From Planctomycetia bacterium (lineage in GTDB: Bacteria; Planctomycetota; Planctomycetia; Gemmatales; Gemmataceae), in contig SXID01000019.1 in the NCBI GenBank assembly GCA_005772955.1, positions 16,356-80,355 on the forward strand: a stretch of 64,000 nt of DNA, written 5' to 3'. The translations under genes were made by a program, and so were the position numbers. Positions 37,047-46,040 of this stretch are shown piece by piece. Position 1 is the stretch's first letter. Every line of letters starts with the position of its first letter. The notes beneath the pieces were generated by a model. That model had not been told where the DNA came from. It made no database searches and worked only from the letters and a program-made list of their open reading frames with translations.

Positions 37047-37634
37047 TTACTTCTCGACGGTGACCTTCACAGGTTCGCTCTTGAGGACGTCGCCCTTACC
37101 GCCGTCTTTGTTGGACAGCGAGTAGGTCGCCGTGAGCATGTACTCGCCTGGCCCAGTCCAGAACACGAGCCGCGAGAACCCGCGAGCGCCGTCGGCGAAC
37201 GCCTTCACCGGGATCTCGTGCGACTTGCCGGCCGCGAGCGTGACCTCACGCGGCAATCGGAAGTCGGCCGTGAACGCGACCGGGTTGTTCATATTCACGA
37301 CACCGGCGCCGCCGGTCAGCTCGAACGTGTACACGTTCGGGTCCCCGCCCACGTAGATCGTCATTTCTTCCTTCGACGTGTTGGTGATTTGCAGCACGAG
37401 GTCCACCGTCAGCGGCTTCGGCGGGGTTGCGCGTTCGCCCTTTTCGAGCTTCTTCGCGGTCGTTTCGAGCGTCTGCTTGTACTCGTCCGCGGTCTTGCCG
37501 CCGCCGTCGAACTTGTACTTGTCGGTCTTCGCCACGATCTTCAATTGAATCGGTCCCGGCTTCTTCTTGTCCTGAGCAGAAGCCGACGTTGCGAACACGA
37601 ATAGAGCCAGGACCGCGAGTACGAGCAACTTCAT
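37047..37634 (-). CDS. Secreted hypothetical protein with beta-sandwich-like domain
   Basis: 195 residues from the ATG at 37634 (GAGGAG upstream; a GTG three codons earlier is less likely). Signal peptide 'MKLLVLAVLALFVFATSASA' is cut near Ala-Gln. The mature part is Lys-rich at first and then beta-rich ('VDLVLQITNTSKEEMTIYVG', 'VTLAAGKSHEIPVKAF'), like immunoglobulin-type envelope proteins. I recognise no named family. It stands alone upstream of the cimA leader, in the same orientation. Confidence 0.8.
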   Translation of the reverse strand: MKLLVLAVLALFVFATSASAQDKKKPGPIQLKIVAKTDKYKFDGGGKTADEYKQTLETTAKKLEKGERATPPKPLTVDLVLQITNTSKEEMTIYVGGDPNVYTFELTGGAGVVNMNNPVAFTADFRLPREVTLAAGKSHEIPVKAFADGARGFSRLVFWTGPGEYMLTATYSLSNKDGGKGDVLKSEPVKVTVEK

Positions 37635-37703
37635 TGGTAGCACTCCTCAAGGGTAAACGGGCGATACAGAACAGACGACGGTGGGGGCGAACTGGATTGC
37701 CGC

Positions 37704-37719
37704 CGCTTGCGGCGTAGCG
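37704..37719. repeat. Half copy of the valS palindromic element
   Basis: The 16 bases CGCTTGCGGCGTAGCG match one arm of the element inside valS (33762-33777). Located seven bases before the nadB stop codon, in intergenic DNA. Confidence 0.7.
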
Positions 37720-37725
37720 TCTGAC

Positions 37726-39345
37726 TCACGCCAGCGCAACGAACGGCTCGCTGACGACGTGACGCAGGCCCCAGACCGCGTCATCGCGCGCGGGGAAGTC
37801 ACTGCGGAAGTGCGTGCCGCGCGATTCCTCGCGTGCCAGCCCCGATGCGATCATCAACCTCGCGATGGTGAGTAGGTTCTGTAGCTCCCACCCGGCTTTG
37901 CCGTCGAACTCGCGCGACAGCGCGTAGCGGCACCAGAACCGCAAGTCTTCCTTCGCCTCGAGCAATCGCGCCCGTTCGCGGACGATCCCCATTTTGCGGA
38001 CCATGAGACTCCGCAACGAAGCCATGAGGTCGGCGAGGTCGAGTCGGGCGTCGTCCTCCGCGGGCGCGATCGCACTGCGTAGCGGGTACGCGGTCATGTC
38101 ACGCGGCATCTTGCGAATCGTGTCTGCGGCTCCGCGACCGCAGAGCGTGCCGTACACCAAACCCTCAATCAAGCTGTTCGACGCGAGCCGGTTCGCGCCG
38201 TGCAGCCCGCTGGAAGTTACTTCCCCGGCGGCCCAAAGTCCCGGCACCGTCGTGCGGCCTTGCTGATCGACCGTTACGCCGCCGACCATGTAGTGCGCAC
38301 CTGGCCGCACCGGGATGCGGTCCTTCGTGATGTCGAGGCCGAAACTCTTGCACACTCGGTTGATGCCCGGGAACCGGTGATGCACCAACTCCGGGCTGAG
38401 GTGCGAGAGGTCGAGGTACACGTTCGGGTGTTGCGTCTTCTCCATCGTGCGGAAGATCGCCCGCGCCACCACATCACGAGGAGCAAGTTCGTGGCGCGGG
38501 TCATCTTTCAGCATGAACCGCTCGCCGTACACATCGCGAAGGTACGCGCCTTCACCGCGAGCGGCTTCGCTCACTAGGTAGCGCGCGGACCCGGCGACGT
38601 ACAGCACCGTGGGGTGAAACTGCATGAACTCCATGTCGCGAAGTTCGGCGCCGGCACGGTACGCGGCGGCCATCCCGTCGCCAGTCGCGACTGGCGGGTT
38701 GGTCGTTTCGCGGTAGATCATCCCGCACCCGCCGGATGCCAGTATCACTTGCTTCGCCCAGATGAGGAACTTCCCCATCCCGTTGCGCGAAACCACCGCG
38801 CCGCAGCAAACCCCGTCGTGCGTGAGCAGATCAATGGTGAACGTGTCGTCCCAGATGCGGACGTTGGGTCGCGTGCGCGCGTACGCGATGGTAGCCCGCA
38901 TCATCTCGAAGCCGGTGGAATCGCCTAACGCGTGAACAATGCGCCGATGGCTGTGCCCGCCTTCGCGGGTGAGCGCGAGTTGGCCGTTCTCCTCGTCGAA
39001 CTTCGTGCCGAACTCGATCAGCTTTTCGATCTGGTGCGGCGCCTCGCGCACGACGAGTTCCACAACATCGCGGTTACACAACCCGTCGCCCGCGACGAGC
39101 GTGTCTTCGACGTGGTTCTCAAACGTATCTTCCGGCGCACGCACGCCCGCGATCCCGCCTTGGGCGTACGAGCTGTTGCTCTCGGTTACACGATCCTTCG
39201 TGACGACGAGAACGGAGAGGTCGGGTGGCACTTCGAGCGCGGCGCGCAGACCTGCGATCCCGGCCCCGATGATGAGCACATCCGCGAAGCGATGGAAGGT
39301 GTCGCGTGCGTCGAAGGAGCTGAGGTAGCGGTTGGCGCCTGACAT
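37726..39345 (-). CDS. nadB: L-aspartate oxidase
   Basis: 539 residues from the ATG at 39345. Oxidises L-aspartate to iminoaspartate for NAD synthesis. The FAD-binding Rossmann motif is 'VLIIGAGIAGLRAAL' (GAGIAG 27-32). Other signatures are 'SSYAQGGIAGV', 'REGGHSHRRIVHALGD', 'MQFHPTVLY', 'RPGAHYMVGGV' and 'HGANRLASNSL'. The 'GGHSxxR' and 'PGxHY' residues support NadB over succinate dehydrogenase. A helical C-terminal domain follows. No nadA or nadC is in the window. Confidence 0.95.
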   Translation of the reverse strand: MSGANRYLSSFDARDTFHRFADVLIIGAGIAGLRAALEVPPDLSVLVVTKDRVTESNSSYAQGGIAGVRAPEDTFENHVEDTLVAGDGLCNRDVVELVVREAPHQIEKLIEFGTKFDEENGQLALTREGGHSHRRIVHALGDSTGFEMMRATIAYARTRPNVRIWDDTFTIDLLTHDGVCCGAVVSRNGMGKFLIWAKQVILASGGCGMIYRETTNPPVATGDGMAAAYRAGAELRDMEFMQFHPTVLYVAGSARYLVSEAARGEGAYLRDVYGERFMLKDDPRHELAPRDVVARAIFRTMEKTQHPNVYLDLSHLSPELVHHRFPGINRVCKSFGLDITKDRIPVRPGAHYMVGGVTVDQQGRTTVPGLWAAGEVTSSGLHGANRLASNSLIEGLVYGTLCGRGAADTIRKMPRDMTAYPLRSAIAPAEDDARLDLADLMASLRSLMVRKMGIVRERARLLEAKEDLRFWCRYALSREFDGKAGWELQNLLTIARLMIASGLAREESRGTHFRSDFPARDDAVWGLRHVVSEPFVALA

Positions 39346-39393
39346 GACGGAACCCGTGTGAGAGGTTGCCGTCAACGTAGGGAGAGCGTGTCT

Positions 39394-39431
39394 GAAGGCG
39401 AGCAGGGGGCTTACGTCCCCCGCTCGCCTTC
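39394..39431. terminator. Hairpin downstream of the 1378-aa gene
   Basis: Arms 39394-39409 and 39417-39431 pair over 15 bp with one bulged A and a 7-base loop. It lies three bases after the stop codon at 39434 and before nadB. The outer arm GAAGGCGAGC is also part of the 45-bp repeat at 53598-53694. Confidence 0.65.
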
Positions 39432-39433
39432 GG

Positions 39434-42400
39434 TTACTTCTTTTCGTTGATGAGTTTCTGGAACTTGTCCTTGAGGTTCTCGAAGTTGGGCGGTTCGACA
39501 AGCTTTCCGCCAGCGGTGCTGTTGTTGGTGCCCGGGCCACGTGGATCGACCTTGTTCGCGGCGCCCCCGGTGATGGTGGTGCCCGGTTCCACGGTGCTGG
39601 CGGGGGGCGGCTTGTCGCCCGCGACAATCTTGTTCACCTCGTCGCGAAGTTTCTGAACATGCTTCTCGTAGTCGTCCAGGAACTTCTTGTACTCCGCGTC
39701 CGTGAAGCCCTGCTTCTTCTGGAACGCCTCGTCGTAGCGTTTCTTCTCGAACTGTTCGAGCTGAAGCTCGGCCGTCTTGAGGCGGTTGCGGGCATCCTCC
39801 TCCATCGCCTCCTTCGTGATCGCGCCACCACCGACCCCGCCCCCCTTCGGGTCGTGCTTCTTCGACGGCTGCTCCTTCGCCATCTTTTCCAGCTCTTCCT
39901 TGAGCTTCTTCTCCTGCGCTGGGTCGCCGGGCTGCTGGTTCTTCATCGCCTCTTCGAGCTTCTTGCGGTTCTCCTCGCCGATTTTTTCGTCGAGGTCTTT
40001 CTTGGCCTGTTCGCGGGTCTTGGCGTCCGGTGATTGCAGGTCTTGCGCCTTCTTCGCGAGGTCTGAGATCTCTTCCTTCGTCAGTTCCTTCCCCTTTGAC
40101 CCGTCCTTGCCGTCCTTCTCTGCGTTCTCCATCTGCTTCTTCAGATCGTCGAGCTTCTTCTGCGCGGCGGCTTGCTTGTCCATGTCCTTCGACTGAAGGT
40201 CTTTCATCAGTTGCTCGGCTTCCTTGCGGTTCTGCTCACCGACCATCTTGTCGAGCTTCTGACGCGCCGCCTCCTTCTTGGCCTCGTCCGCACCCTGCAA
40301 GTCTTTCAGTGCGTCCGCGATCTCCTTCTGCTGCTTCTCGTCGAACTTGGGCGAGCCATTCTTGTCGCCCTTGTCGTCGGGCTTGCCGCCGCCCTGTTGG
40401 GCCTGCTTCTTGAGTTCTTCGAGTTTGCGCTTGGCCTCTTCGCGGGTCTTCTCGTCCGGCGAATTGAGGTCGTTGGCAACCTTCTCGATCTCCTCGCGCT
40501 TCTCCTTGCCGATGGCCTTGTCGAGTTTGTCGCGCGCCGCCTGCTTTTTCTTCTCGTCCGGGGAGGTGAGGTTCTTCGCGGCGTCTTCGAGTTCCTTGAG
40601 TTCCTTCTCGTCGAGCTTCTTCTGCTTGGGCGCGTTGTTGCCCGCGCCGCCCATTGGCTTCGCGGTGTCGTCCTGCGGTTCGGGCTTCTCCATGCCTCTT
40701 TCGTCGCCGCCAGCCATCGGGGGCTTCTTGAGGTCGTCGGGCTTGGCCTCGGCCGCGCCGGTGCCGTTTGGCTTCATCGGCTGGTTGCCATTGCCGTCGG
40801 GCTTCGTCTCGGTGGTGTTCATCCCCCCGCCGGGCATCATCATGTCGTCGGTCGGCTTGGGCTTGTTCTCGCCCGCTGGCGGAGCCTTGTTCGGCTTCGC
40901 GTCACCCGCGCCCTGGTTCTCGGGCTTGTTGGCCGGGGGCGGGCCTTTGGGTTCGTTGGGCTTGTCGCCACCGCGGTTCTGTTCCGGCATTGGCTTGGTC
41001 TTGGTACCCGCGTCGGTGGCCGGGTCTTGCTTGTCGGTTGCGTTGGGCATGCCGGCAGGTTCGCCGTCCTTCTTCCCGGTCGCGGGCTTGGCGCTCGCCC
41101 CGGAGTCGGGGTCTTGCTTCTGGCTCGGGTCTTTCGGCGCGGGCTGCGCGTCCTTCGGTTGCGGCTTCTCCTGACTCGGTGAGGTGCCGCCGATCGGTTC
41201 GTCGCGATTCTCGGAAGCCGCGGTAGGTTTCTCGCCCGTCTTCGGATCGCCCTGCTTCGGTTGAGGCGGCTTTGACGCGGACGGATCAGCCGACTGCTCG
41301 ACGTTTCCTTCGGGCTTCGTGTCGGCGGGCTTCGCGTCGTTCTTCATCGGGTTCATGCCGTCCGGTTTCTGCTCCGGCTTTGGCTGGGCCATGTCGCCCA
41401 TGTCACCCATCGGCGGCTGTGGCTTCTGCTCCGCGGGGTTCGCGCGGTCTTTCTCGTTGGGCGCCGCGTTCGGCTTCGCGGCCCCGCCCTGCTTGTTCTC
41501 CTTCTCGATCTCGTTCTTGAGGTCTTCGGCCTTCTTCTGAACGTCTTTCTCGTCCTGCGTCTTCGGCATCGGCGCTTCGGGCGGCTTCGGACCCATGCCC
41601 ATGTCGGTCCCCATGTTCATGGGGTTCATCGGGTTCATGTTCGGGTCGTTCGGGGTTTTCGGCGGGTTCCCCATGTCGTTCATGCCGGGCATACCGGCGT
41701 CGCCGCCCTTTTTCGGGTCGCCGTCCTTCTTGGGATCGCCGGGCTTCGGCGGCGGGTTCGCGTCGGGCTGCTTGCCGTCCGCGTTGTCCTTCTTGTCGGG
41801 CTGTTGCGGCGCGTTCTTCGGGTCGCGCTTCTCCTGGTCGAGTTTCTGCTGCTGGTCCGCGTTGTGTTTCTTCTCCTCGTTCTTGCGGTCATCCTTCTGC
41901 TTATCGAGGTTCTGCTTGTCCTCGTCCGCGACCGGTGGCGGGAGCAGACGCACGCGCTTGACCTCGGACCGCCCGACGTTCGCTTTCGGTTCGGTGCAGT
42001 TGTCGGTCGCTTCCAGCCAGTACTCGATGACCATGTCCGGCGTGAGGTCGAGTTTCAGCCCGGCCGCGTCCTTCGTCAGTTTTGCGAGATCGACCGAGTC
42101 CTTGTAATCGACATCGGTGGGCCACGTGTCGTCCTTAGTGCGGCGGAAGGAAGTCTCCTTGCTGTTCAGGAATGGGCGGTCCGGGAGCGGGCGCTCGGTC
42201 GCGCCCAAGATCCGCATCTTCAGCGTGATCGTGTCGATGCCGAAGTCGTCACCGATCTTGCCGTCAACCGCGAGTTGGCCGTTCGCGGGGATCGCGGTTT
42301 CTTCCTCTTCTGGCTTTGTGATGATGAGCTTCGGCTCCTGGTCCGCTTCGACGGTGATCGTGGACTGGAACGGGTCGGCACTGCGCTCACCGTTGCTCGC

Positions 42401-43570
42401 GCTGAAGGTGAGTTTGTACTTCGCGCTCTCGGATAGTTTGAACGCGAACTGGAGGCTGTCCGGCTTGCCCACAACGGGCACGCCATTCACGCGAACGTTG
42501 CCCGGCTCGATGTGCATCGTGCCGTCACGCACGTCGCGGTTGGTGCGCGCGACCAGCGTGACCGTCGTGCCCTTGTAGGCGCGAATCATCGGGTCGTTCG
42601 CGGTCTCGGGCTTCCGACGTAGGTATTTGGGGTACTCGTAGGTCGCCTGGAAGTCGGTGAACAGCGGCAGTGAGCGAACCGTGACCTTGTACTCAGGGGT
42701 TTCGCCGTCCCCGCCAGCGACCTTGTACCAGAACCCGTTCTGCACGAGGTAATCGGGGACGCGAAGTTCCCAGTCGCGTGTGGTGGTCCCCTGAACCATC
42801 GGGAGTTCGGTGTAGTTCGGGTCGGCCGGGTTGTGCCGGATCATCAGGCGCACGCGATCGGCGCTGTTCTCGTTCGGCACCTTCCCGCCGATGTGGACCG
42901 CGACCGTGAGCGACTGCCCGACCGTAATGGTCGGGTCCGCGGGTGCGGGCTTCACCAGTTCGATCTGTGTGCGGCTTTCGATCTTGGTGGACGAGAACGG
43001 CGCAAAGGTGCGGCCCATGAGGGAAGCAAACTGCGCCGGGCGGAACACGAGGAACAGCACGATCAGCATCAGGAAGAACCCGACAGCCACGCCGCCGAGC
43101 CAGAGCAAACTACGGTGATCGACGGCCTTGTTCACATCGGCTTCGGAGGTGGCCTGTGCCGCGCGCTTCGCAAGCGCGGCTTTCACTGTCGCGTTGAGGT
43201 TGCCCTTCTGCTTCGCATCGACGTAGCCGGTGACGCTGTTCTTGGCGTCGTCGATGGTGTTTTCGACCTGTCGGGCCGCGTACAGCGGGTTTATCTTCTT
43301 GCGGAGCGGGCTTAGCAGGGTGAGGTATGCGACTCCCGCGAGGGCCGCGACGAACCCCAAGAGTGACGTTTGCCGCACCCATTCGGGGAGATTGAAGTAC
43401 TTGTCGAGGAGAATCATCGCGGTGGTGTAGACCAGCACGAACGCGACGAGCACGAGTCCGCCGAACATGAGGTCATGCGAGCGAATGCGGCTTGTCGCCT
43501 GGGCGATCTGTTCGTCCACCCGCGAATCGTTCTTCGCGGCAGCGTCTTTGGGTTCGAGAACCGCGGCCAT
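39434..43570 (-). CDS. Giant planctomycete membrane protein with Pro/Lys/Asp-rich and helical-repeat regions
   Basis: 1378 residues; GGAG ribosome site. Two N-terminal membrane spans (about 37-85) and a third near 155-177. Then comes an extracytoplasmic region of about 350 residues with beta-rich segments ('TITVGQSLTVAVHIGG', 'YKLTFSASNGERSADPF'), resembling DUF4175-like planctomycete proteins. From about 550 to 1000 it is low-complexity and rich in Pro, Lys, Asp, Asn and Met. From about 1005 to 1250 it has at least three copies of a charged helical unit ('SPDEKTREEAKRKLEELKKQ' type). The C-terminus has a coiled coil. Probably an envelope scaffold; no enzymatic motif seen. Confidence 0.85.
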   Translation of the reverse strand: MAAVLEPKDAAAKNDSRVDEQIAQATSRIRSHDLMFGGLVLVAFVLVYTTAMILLDKYFNLPEWVRQTSLLGFVAALAGVAYLTLLSPLRKKINPLYAARQVENTIDDAKNSVTGYVDAKQKGNLNATVKAALAKRAAQATSEADVNKAVDHRSLLWLGGVAVGFFLMLIVLFLVFRPAQFASLMGRTFAPFSSTKIESRTQIELVKPAPADPTITVGQSLTVAVHIGGKVPNENSADRVRLMIRHNPADPNYTELPMVQGTTTRDWELRVPDYLVQNGFWYKVAGGDGETPEYKVTVRSLPLFTDFQATYEYPKYLRRKPETANDPMIRAYKGTTVTLVARTNRDVRDGTMHIEPGNVRVNGVPVVGKPDSLQFAFKLSESAKYKLTFSASNGERSADPFQSTITVEADQEPKLIITKPEEEETAIPANGQLAVDGKIGDDFGIDTITLKMRILGATERPLPDRPFLNSKETSFRRTKDDTWPTDVDYKDSVDLAKLTKDAAGLKLDLTPDMVIEYWLEATDNCTEPKANVGRSEVKRVRLLPPPVADEDKQNLDKQKDDRKNEEKKHNADQQQKLDQEKRDPKNAPQQPDKKDNADGKQPDANPPPKPGDPKKDGDPKKGGDAGMPGMNDMGNPPKTPNDPNMNPMNPMNMGTDMGMGPKPPEAPMPKTQDEKDVQKKAEDLKNEIEKENKQGGAAKPNAAPNEKDRANPAEQKPQPPMGDMGDMAQPKPEQKPDGMNPMKNDAKPADTKPEGNVEQSADPSASKPPQPKQGDPKTGEKPTAASENRDEPIGGTSPSQEKPQPKDAQPAPKDPSQKQDPDSGASAKPATGKKDGEPAGMPNATDKQDPATDAGTKTKPMPEQNRGGDKPNEPKGPPPANKPENQGAGDAKPNKAPPAGENKPKPTDDMMMPGGGMNTTETKPDGNGNQPMKPNGTGAAEAKPDDLKKPPMAGGDERGMEKPEPQDDTAKPMGGAGNNAPKQKKLDEKELKELEDAAKNLTSPDEKKKQAARDKLDKAIGKEKREEIEKVANDLNSPDEKTREEAKRKLEELKKQAQQGGGKPDDKGDKNGSPKFDEKQQKEIADALKDLQGADEAKKEAARQKLDKMVGEQNRKEAEQLMKDLQSKDMDKQAAAQKKLDDLKKQMENAEKDGKDGSKGKELTKEEISDLAKKAQDLQSPDAKTREQAKKDLDEKIGEENRKKLEEAMKNQQPGDPAQEKKLKEELEKMAKEQPSKKHDPKGGGVGGGAITKEAMEEDARNRLKTAELQLEQFEKKRYDEAFQKKQGFTDAEYKKFLDDYEKHVQKLRDEVNKIVAGDKPPPASTVEPGTTITGGAANKVDPRGPGTNNSTAGGKLVEPPNFENLKDKFQKLINEKK

Positions 43571-43983
43571 GTACCGTTCTCCGAAGCAGCGTTGGGCCTG
43601 CGAGGGGCTTTTGATCGCCTGATCGCATTGCGTTGCGCAATCTACCAGGGATTATACCTCTAAGACGCGACACCGCCACACCCGGATTGCGGGCAACAGG
43701 CGATAAGCGCGGTAGTTACAATCGCGAGGGTGGGTGTTTAGCTCTCGCCGAGGCTGAAGATGCAGTGCGAGGGAGCAACGTCTCTGAACCGGATGATCGG
43801 CGTCCCGTACCACATGTGCACATTGGGGGAGATGCGCACTTGCCAAGTCAATGACGCTCAGGGGTGCGGGGATCCGTGTACGCAGTGCGCACCTTCGGTC
43901 ATTCCGTTACCACTTCGGCCAGACCCCCGCTTCCATAGAACAGCAGACAGACACACCGCTCGCCACAACTGAGGAGTCACACC
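43571..43983. other. Divergent intergenic region
   Basis: About 410 bases between the giant protein gene (minus) and the aldehyde dehydrogenase gene (plus). No supported ORF. It must carry both promoters; I see no clear operator. Confidence 0.5.
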
Positions 43984-45441
43984 ATGTCCGCCGTTCCCCC
44001 TGTCAAGAACCGTCAACTCTACATCGACGGCGCTTGGTGCGAATCCGCCACCGGCAAGAAACTCGCGGTTACGAACCCGGCCACGGAAGAGAACATCGCG
44101 GAGGTCAGCTTCGGGAACCGCGCGGACGCGGCGCGGGCCGTGGCTGCGGCGTCCGCGGCGCTGCCCGCGTGGATGAAGTTAACTGCCTACGACCGCGCGA
44201 AGGTACTGAAGAAGACCGCCGATCTCATGCGCGAACGGGCGGACGCGCTCGCCCGCACGATGACGATGGAGCAGGGCAAGCCGGTCATCGAGGCGAAGGG
44301 CGAGGTAATGCACTCCGCGGACACGTTCGAGTGGTTCGCGGAGGAAGGCAAGCGGGCTTACGGGCAGGTGATTCCGCAGACCAACCCCGCCAAGCGGCAC
44401 ATGACTATCAAGCACCCGGTCGGCGTGGTCGGCGCCATCGGGCCGTGGAACTTCCCCATCACACTGCAAGCGCGCAAGATCGCGCCCGCGCTCGCGGCCG
44501 GTAGCACCATCGTGTGCAAGCCCGCGAGCCAGACGCCGCTCTCACTCATCGGCGTGTTCGAGTGCCTCATCGACGCCGGACTTCCGAAAGGCGTCGCGAA
44601 CCTCATCATCGGTTCCGCAAGCGAAATCAGCGACGAGTTCATGCAGAACAGTGCCGTGCGGAAGATCAGCTTCACTGGCTCAACCGCGATCGGCAAGCAA
44701 CTGATGCGGCAGGCCGCGGACCAGGTGAAGCGGCTTTCGCTCGAACTTGGTGGGCACGCTCCCTTCATCGTGTTCCCGGACGCCGACCCGGAGGTAGTGG
44801 CGAAAGCCGCCGTGCTCGGCAAGTTCCGCAACAATGGCCAGGTATGCATCAGCCCGAGCCGGTTCTTCGTTCACAAGGACATCGAGAAACGGTTCATCGA
44901 GGTCGCGGTGGAAGAGGCGAAGAAGCTCAAGATGGGCAACGGGCTTGATGAAGGCGTCGTGGTCGGACCGATGTTCGAGAAGAAGGCGATGGAAGGCACG
45001 CAGGCACTCATCGACGACGCGAAGGGCAAGGGCGCGAAGGTGCTCACCGGCGGCGGGAAGTCCACTCGCTTCGAGAAGGGCTACTTCTTTGAGCCGACCG
45101 TGCTGTGCGGGCTGTCCGCGGACGCGAAGATTCTGACGGACGAGCCGTTCGCCCCGGTGATGCCGGTGCTGGACTTCACGAAACTCGATGAGGTGATCGC
45201 GCAAGCGAACAACACGAAGTACGGCCTCGCGGCGTATGTGTTCACCAACGACATCAGCATCGCGTGGCGGATGGCCGAGGGCTTGGAGGCGGGCATCATC
45301 GGCTTAAACGACCCGGTGCCGGCGACACCGCAGTGCCCGTTCGGAGGCATGAAAGAATCCGGCATGGGCCGTGAATTAGCCCACGAAGGACTGGAAGCGT
45401 ACCTCGAAACCAAGTACGTTTCGATGCAACTACGTGGGTGA
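43984..45441 (+). CDS. gabD: NAD(P)-dependent aldehyde dehydrogenase, succinate-semialdehyde type
   Basis: 485 residues; GAGGAG ribosome site. The catalytic Cys288 lies in 'NNGQVCISPSRFFV' and the general base Glu254 in 'LSLELGGHAPFIVF'. The oxyanion Asn156 is in 'GPWNFPI'. The 'MTMEQGKPVIEAKGEV' and 'GMGRELAHEGLEAYLETKYV' stretches resemble the GabD/SsdA branch, which oxidises succinate semialdehyde to succinate. Substrate assignment is by resemblance; the family symbol is tentative. Cytoplasmic. Confidence 0.85.
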   Translation: MSAVPPVKNRQLYIDGAWCESATGKKLAVTNPATEENIAEVSFGNRADAARAVAAASAALPAWMKLTAYDRAKVLKKTADLMRERADALARTMTMEQGKPVIEAKGEVMHSADTFEWFAEEGKRAYGQVIPQTNPAKRHMTIKHPVGVVGAIGPWNFPITLQARKIAPALAAGSTIVCKPASQTPLSLIGVFECLIDAGLPKGVANLIIGSASEISDEFMQNSAVRKISFTGSTAIGKQLMRQAADQVKRLSLELGGHAPFIVFPDADPEVVAKAAVLGKFRNNGQVCISPSRFFVHKDIEKRFIEVAVEEAKKLKMGNGLDEGVVVGPMFEKKAMEGTQALIDDAKGKGAKVLTGGGKSTRFEKGYFFEPTVLCGLSADAKILTDEPFAPVMPVLDFTKLDEVIAQANNTKYGLAAYVFTNDISIAWRMAEGLEAGIIGLNDPVPATPQCPFGGMKESGMGRELAHEGLEAYLETKYVSMQLRG

Positions 45442-45594
45442 GAATGCACTGGCGGATCGCGAAAATGAGAGAAGGGGTGGGTGGAGTTCAGAAAAAACTC
45501 TACCCAAGACTGAACGGACGTGGTAAAGAAATAGGTGGTAAGTTACGAACGTCTCGGTAACGCCCACCCGGGCGCGTTTCAAGGGTGATACGCC

Positions 45595-45885
45595 ATGACC
45601 CGCATGTCGCGTGAATTATCGCTTGTTCTGCTCGGTGCCGGCGTGCTGACCGCAGCCTACTTCGCGTGGCCGGAAAGGGATTACGCTCTTGAGGCCGACA
45701 AACAGGCCGAGAAACGCGTCGGTGGGCGTTCCCGTAGTGGCGGCACGTTCATCTTCATCGGGCACATCGGTGGCGGTGGCGGCCCCTCTTCGGTGACCGG
45801 TGGCGGCCGACCTGGCATGGCGAGCGTGTCCAAGGGCGGCTTCGGCTCCGTTGGGGGTCGCGTCGGTGGCGGCTCTGGCGGCTAA
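45595..45885 (+). CDS. Small membrane protein with Gly-rich tail
   Basis: 96 residues; AAGGGTG ribosome site. One N-terminal helix ('ELSLVLLGAGVLTAAYFAWP') is followed by a charged segment and then a Gly/Ser-rich tail ('GHIGGGGGPSSVTGGGRPGM'). It lies 155 bases upstream of the glutathionylspermidine synthase-like gene, with a hairpin between them. I recognise no family. Confidence 0.7.
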   Translation: MTRMSRELSLVLLGAGVLTAAYFAWPERDYALEADKQAEKRVGGRSRSGGTFIFIGHIGGGGGPSSVTGGGRPGMASVSKGGFGSVGGRVGGGSGG

Positions 45886-45902
45886 CTCTCGAATCAAAAG
45901 GT

Positions 45903-45970
45903 GAACGGCCGGCGTCAGGTGGCTGGTGAGTGGTCGTCGCACCACACCAGCCGCATCACGCCGGCCGTTC
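45903..45970. other. Nested inverted repeat between two plus-strand genes
   Basis: Outer perfect 13-bp arms 45903-45915 and 45958-45970, and inner 7-bp arms 45921-45927 and 45946-45952. It begins 18 bases after the small gene's stop. Likely a terminator or processing site that lowers read-through into the next gene. Confidence 0.55.
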
Positions 45971-46040
45971 GCGCGCTCGCGGGTCGCAAGTTTCACCTCT
46001 GCACACCGGCCGTCACGCGGTCGTTCGCCAGGAGTCAACG

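Noticed and set aside
39394..39431. CRISPR-like or mobile element
   Set aside because: Single hairpin after a stop codon; best read as a terminator.
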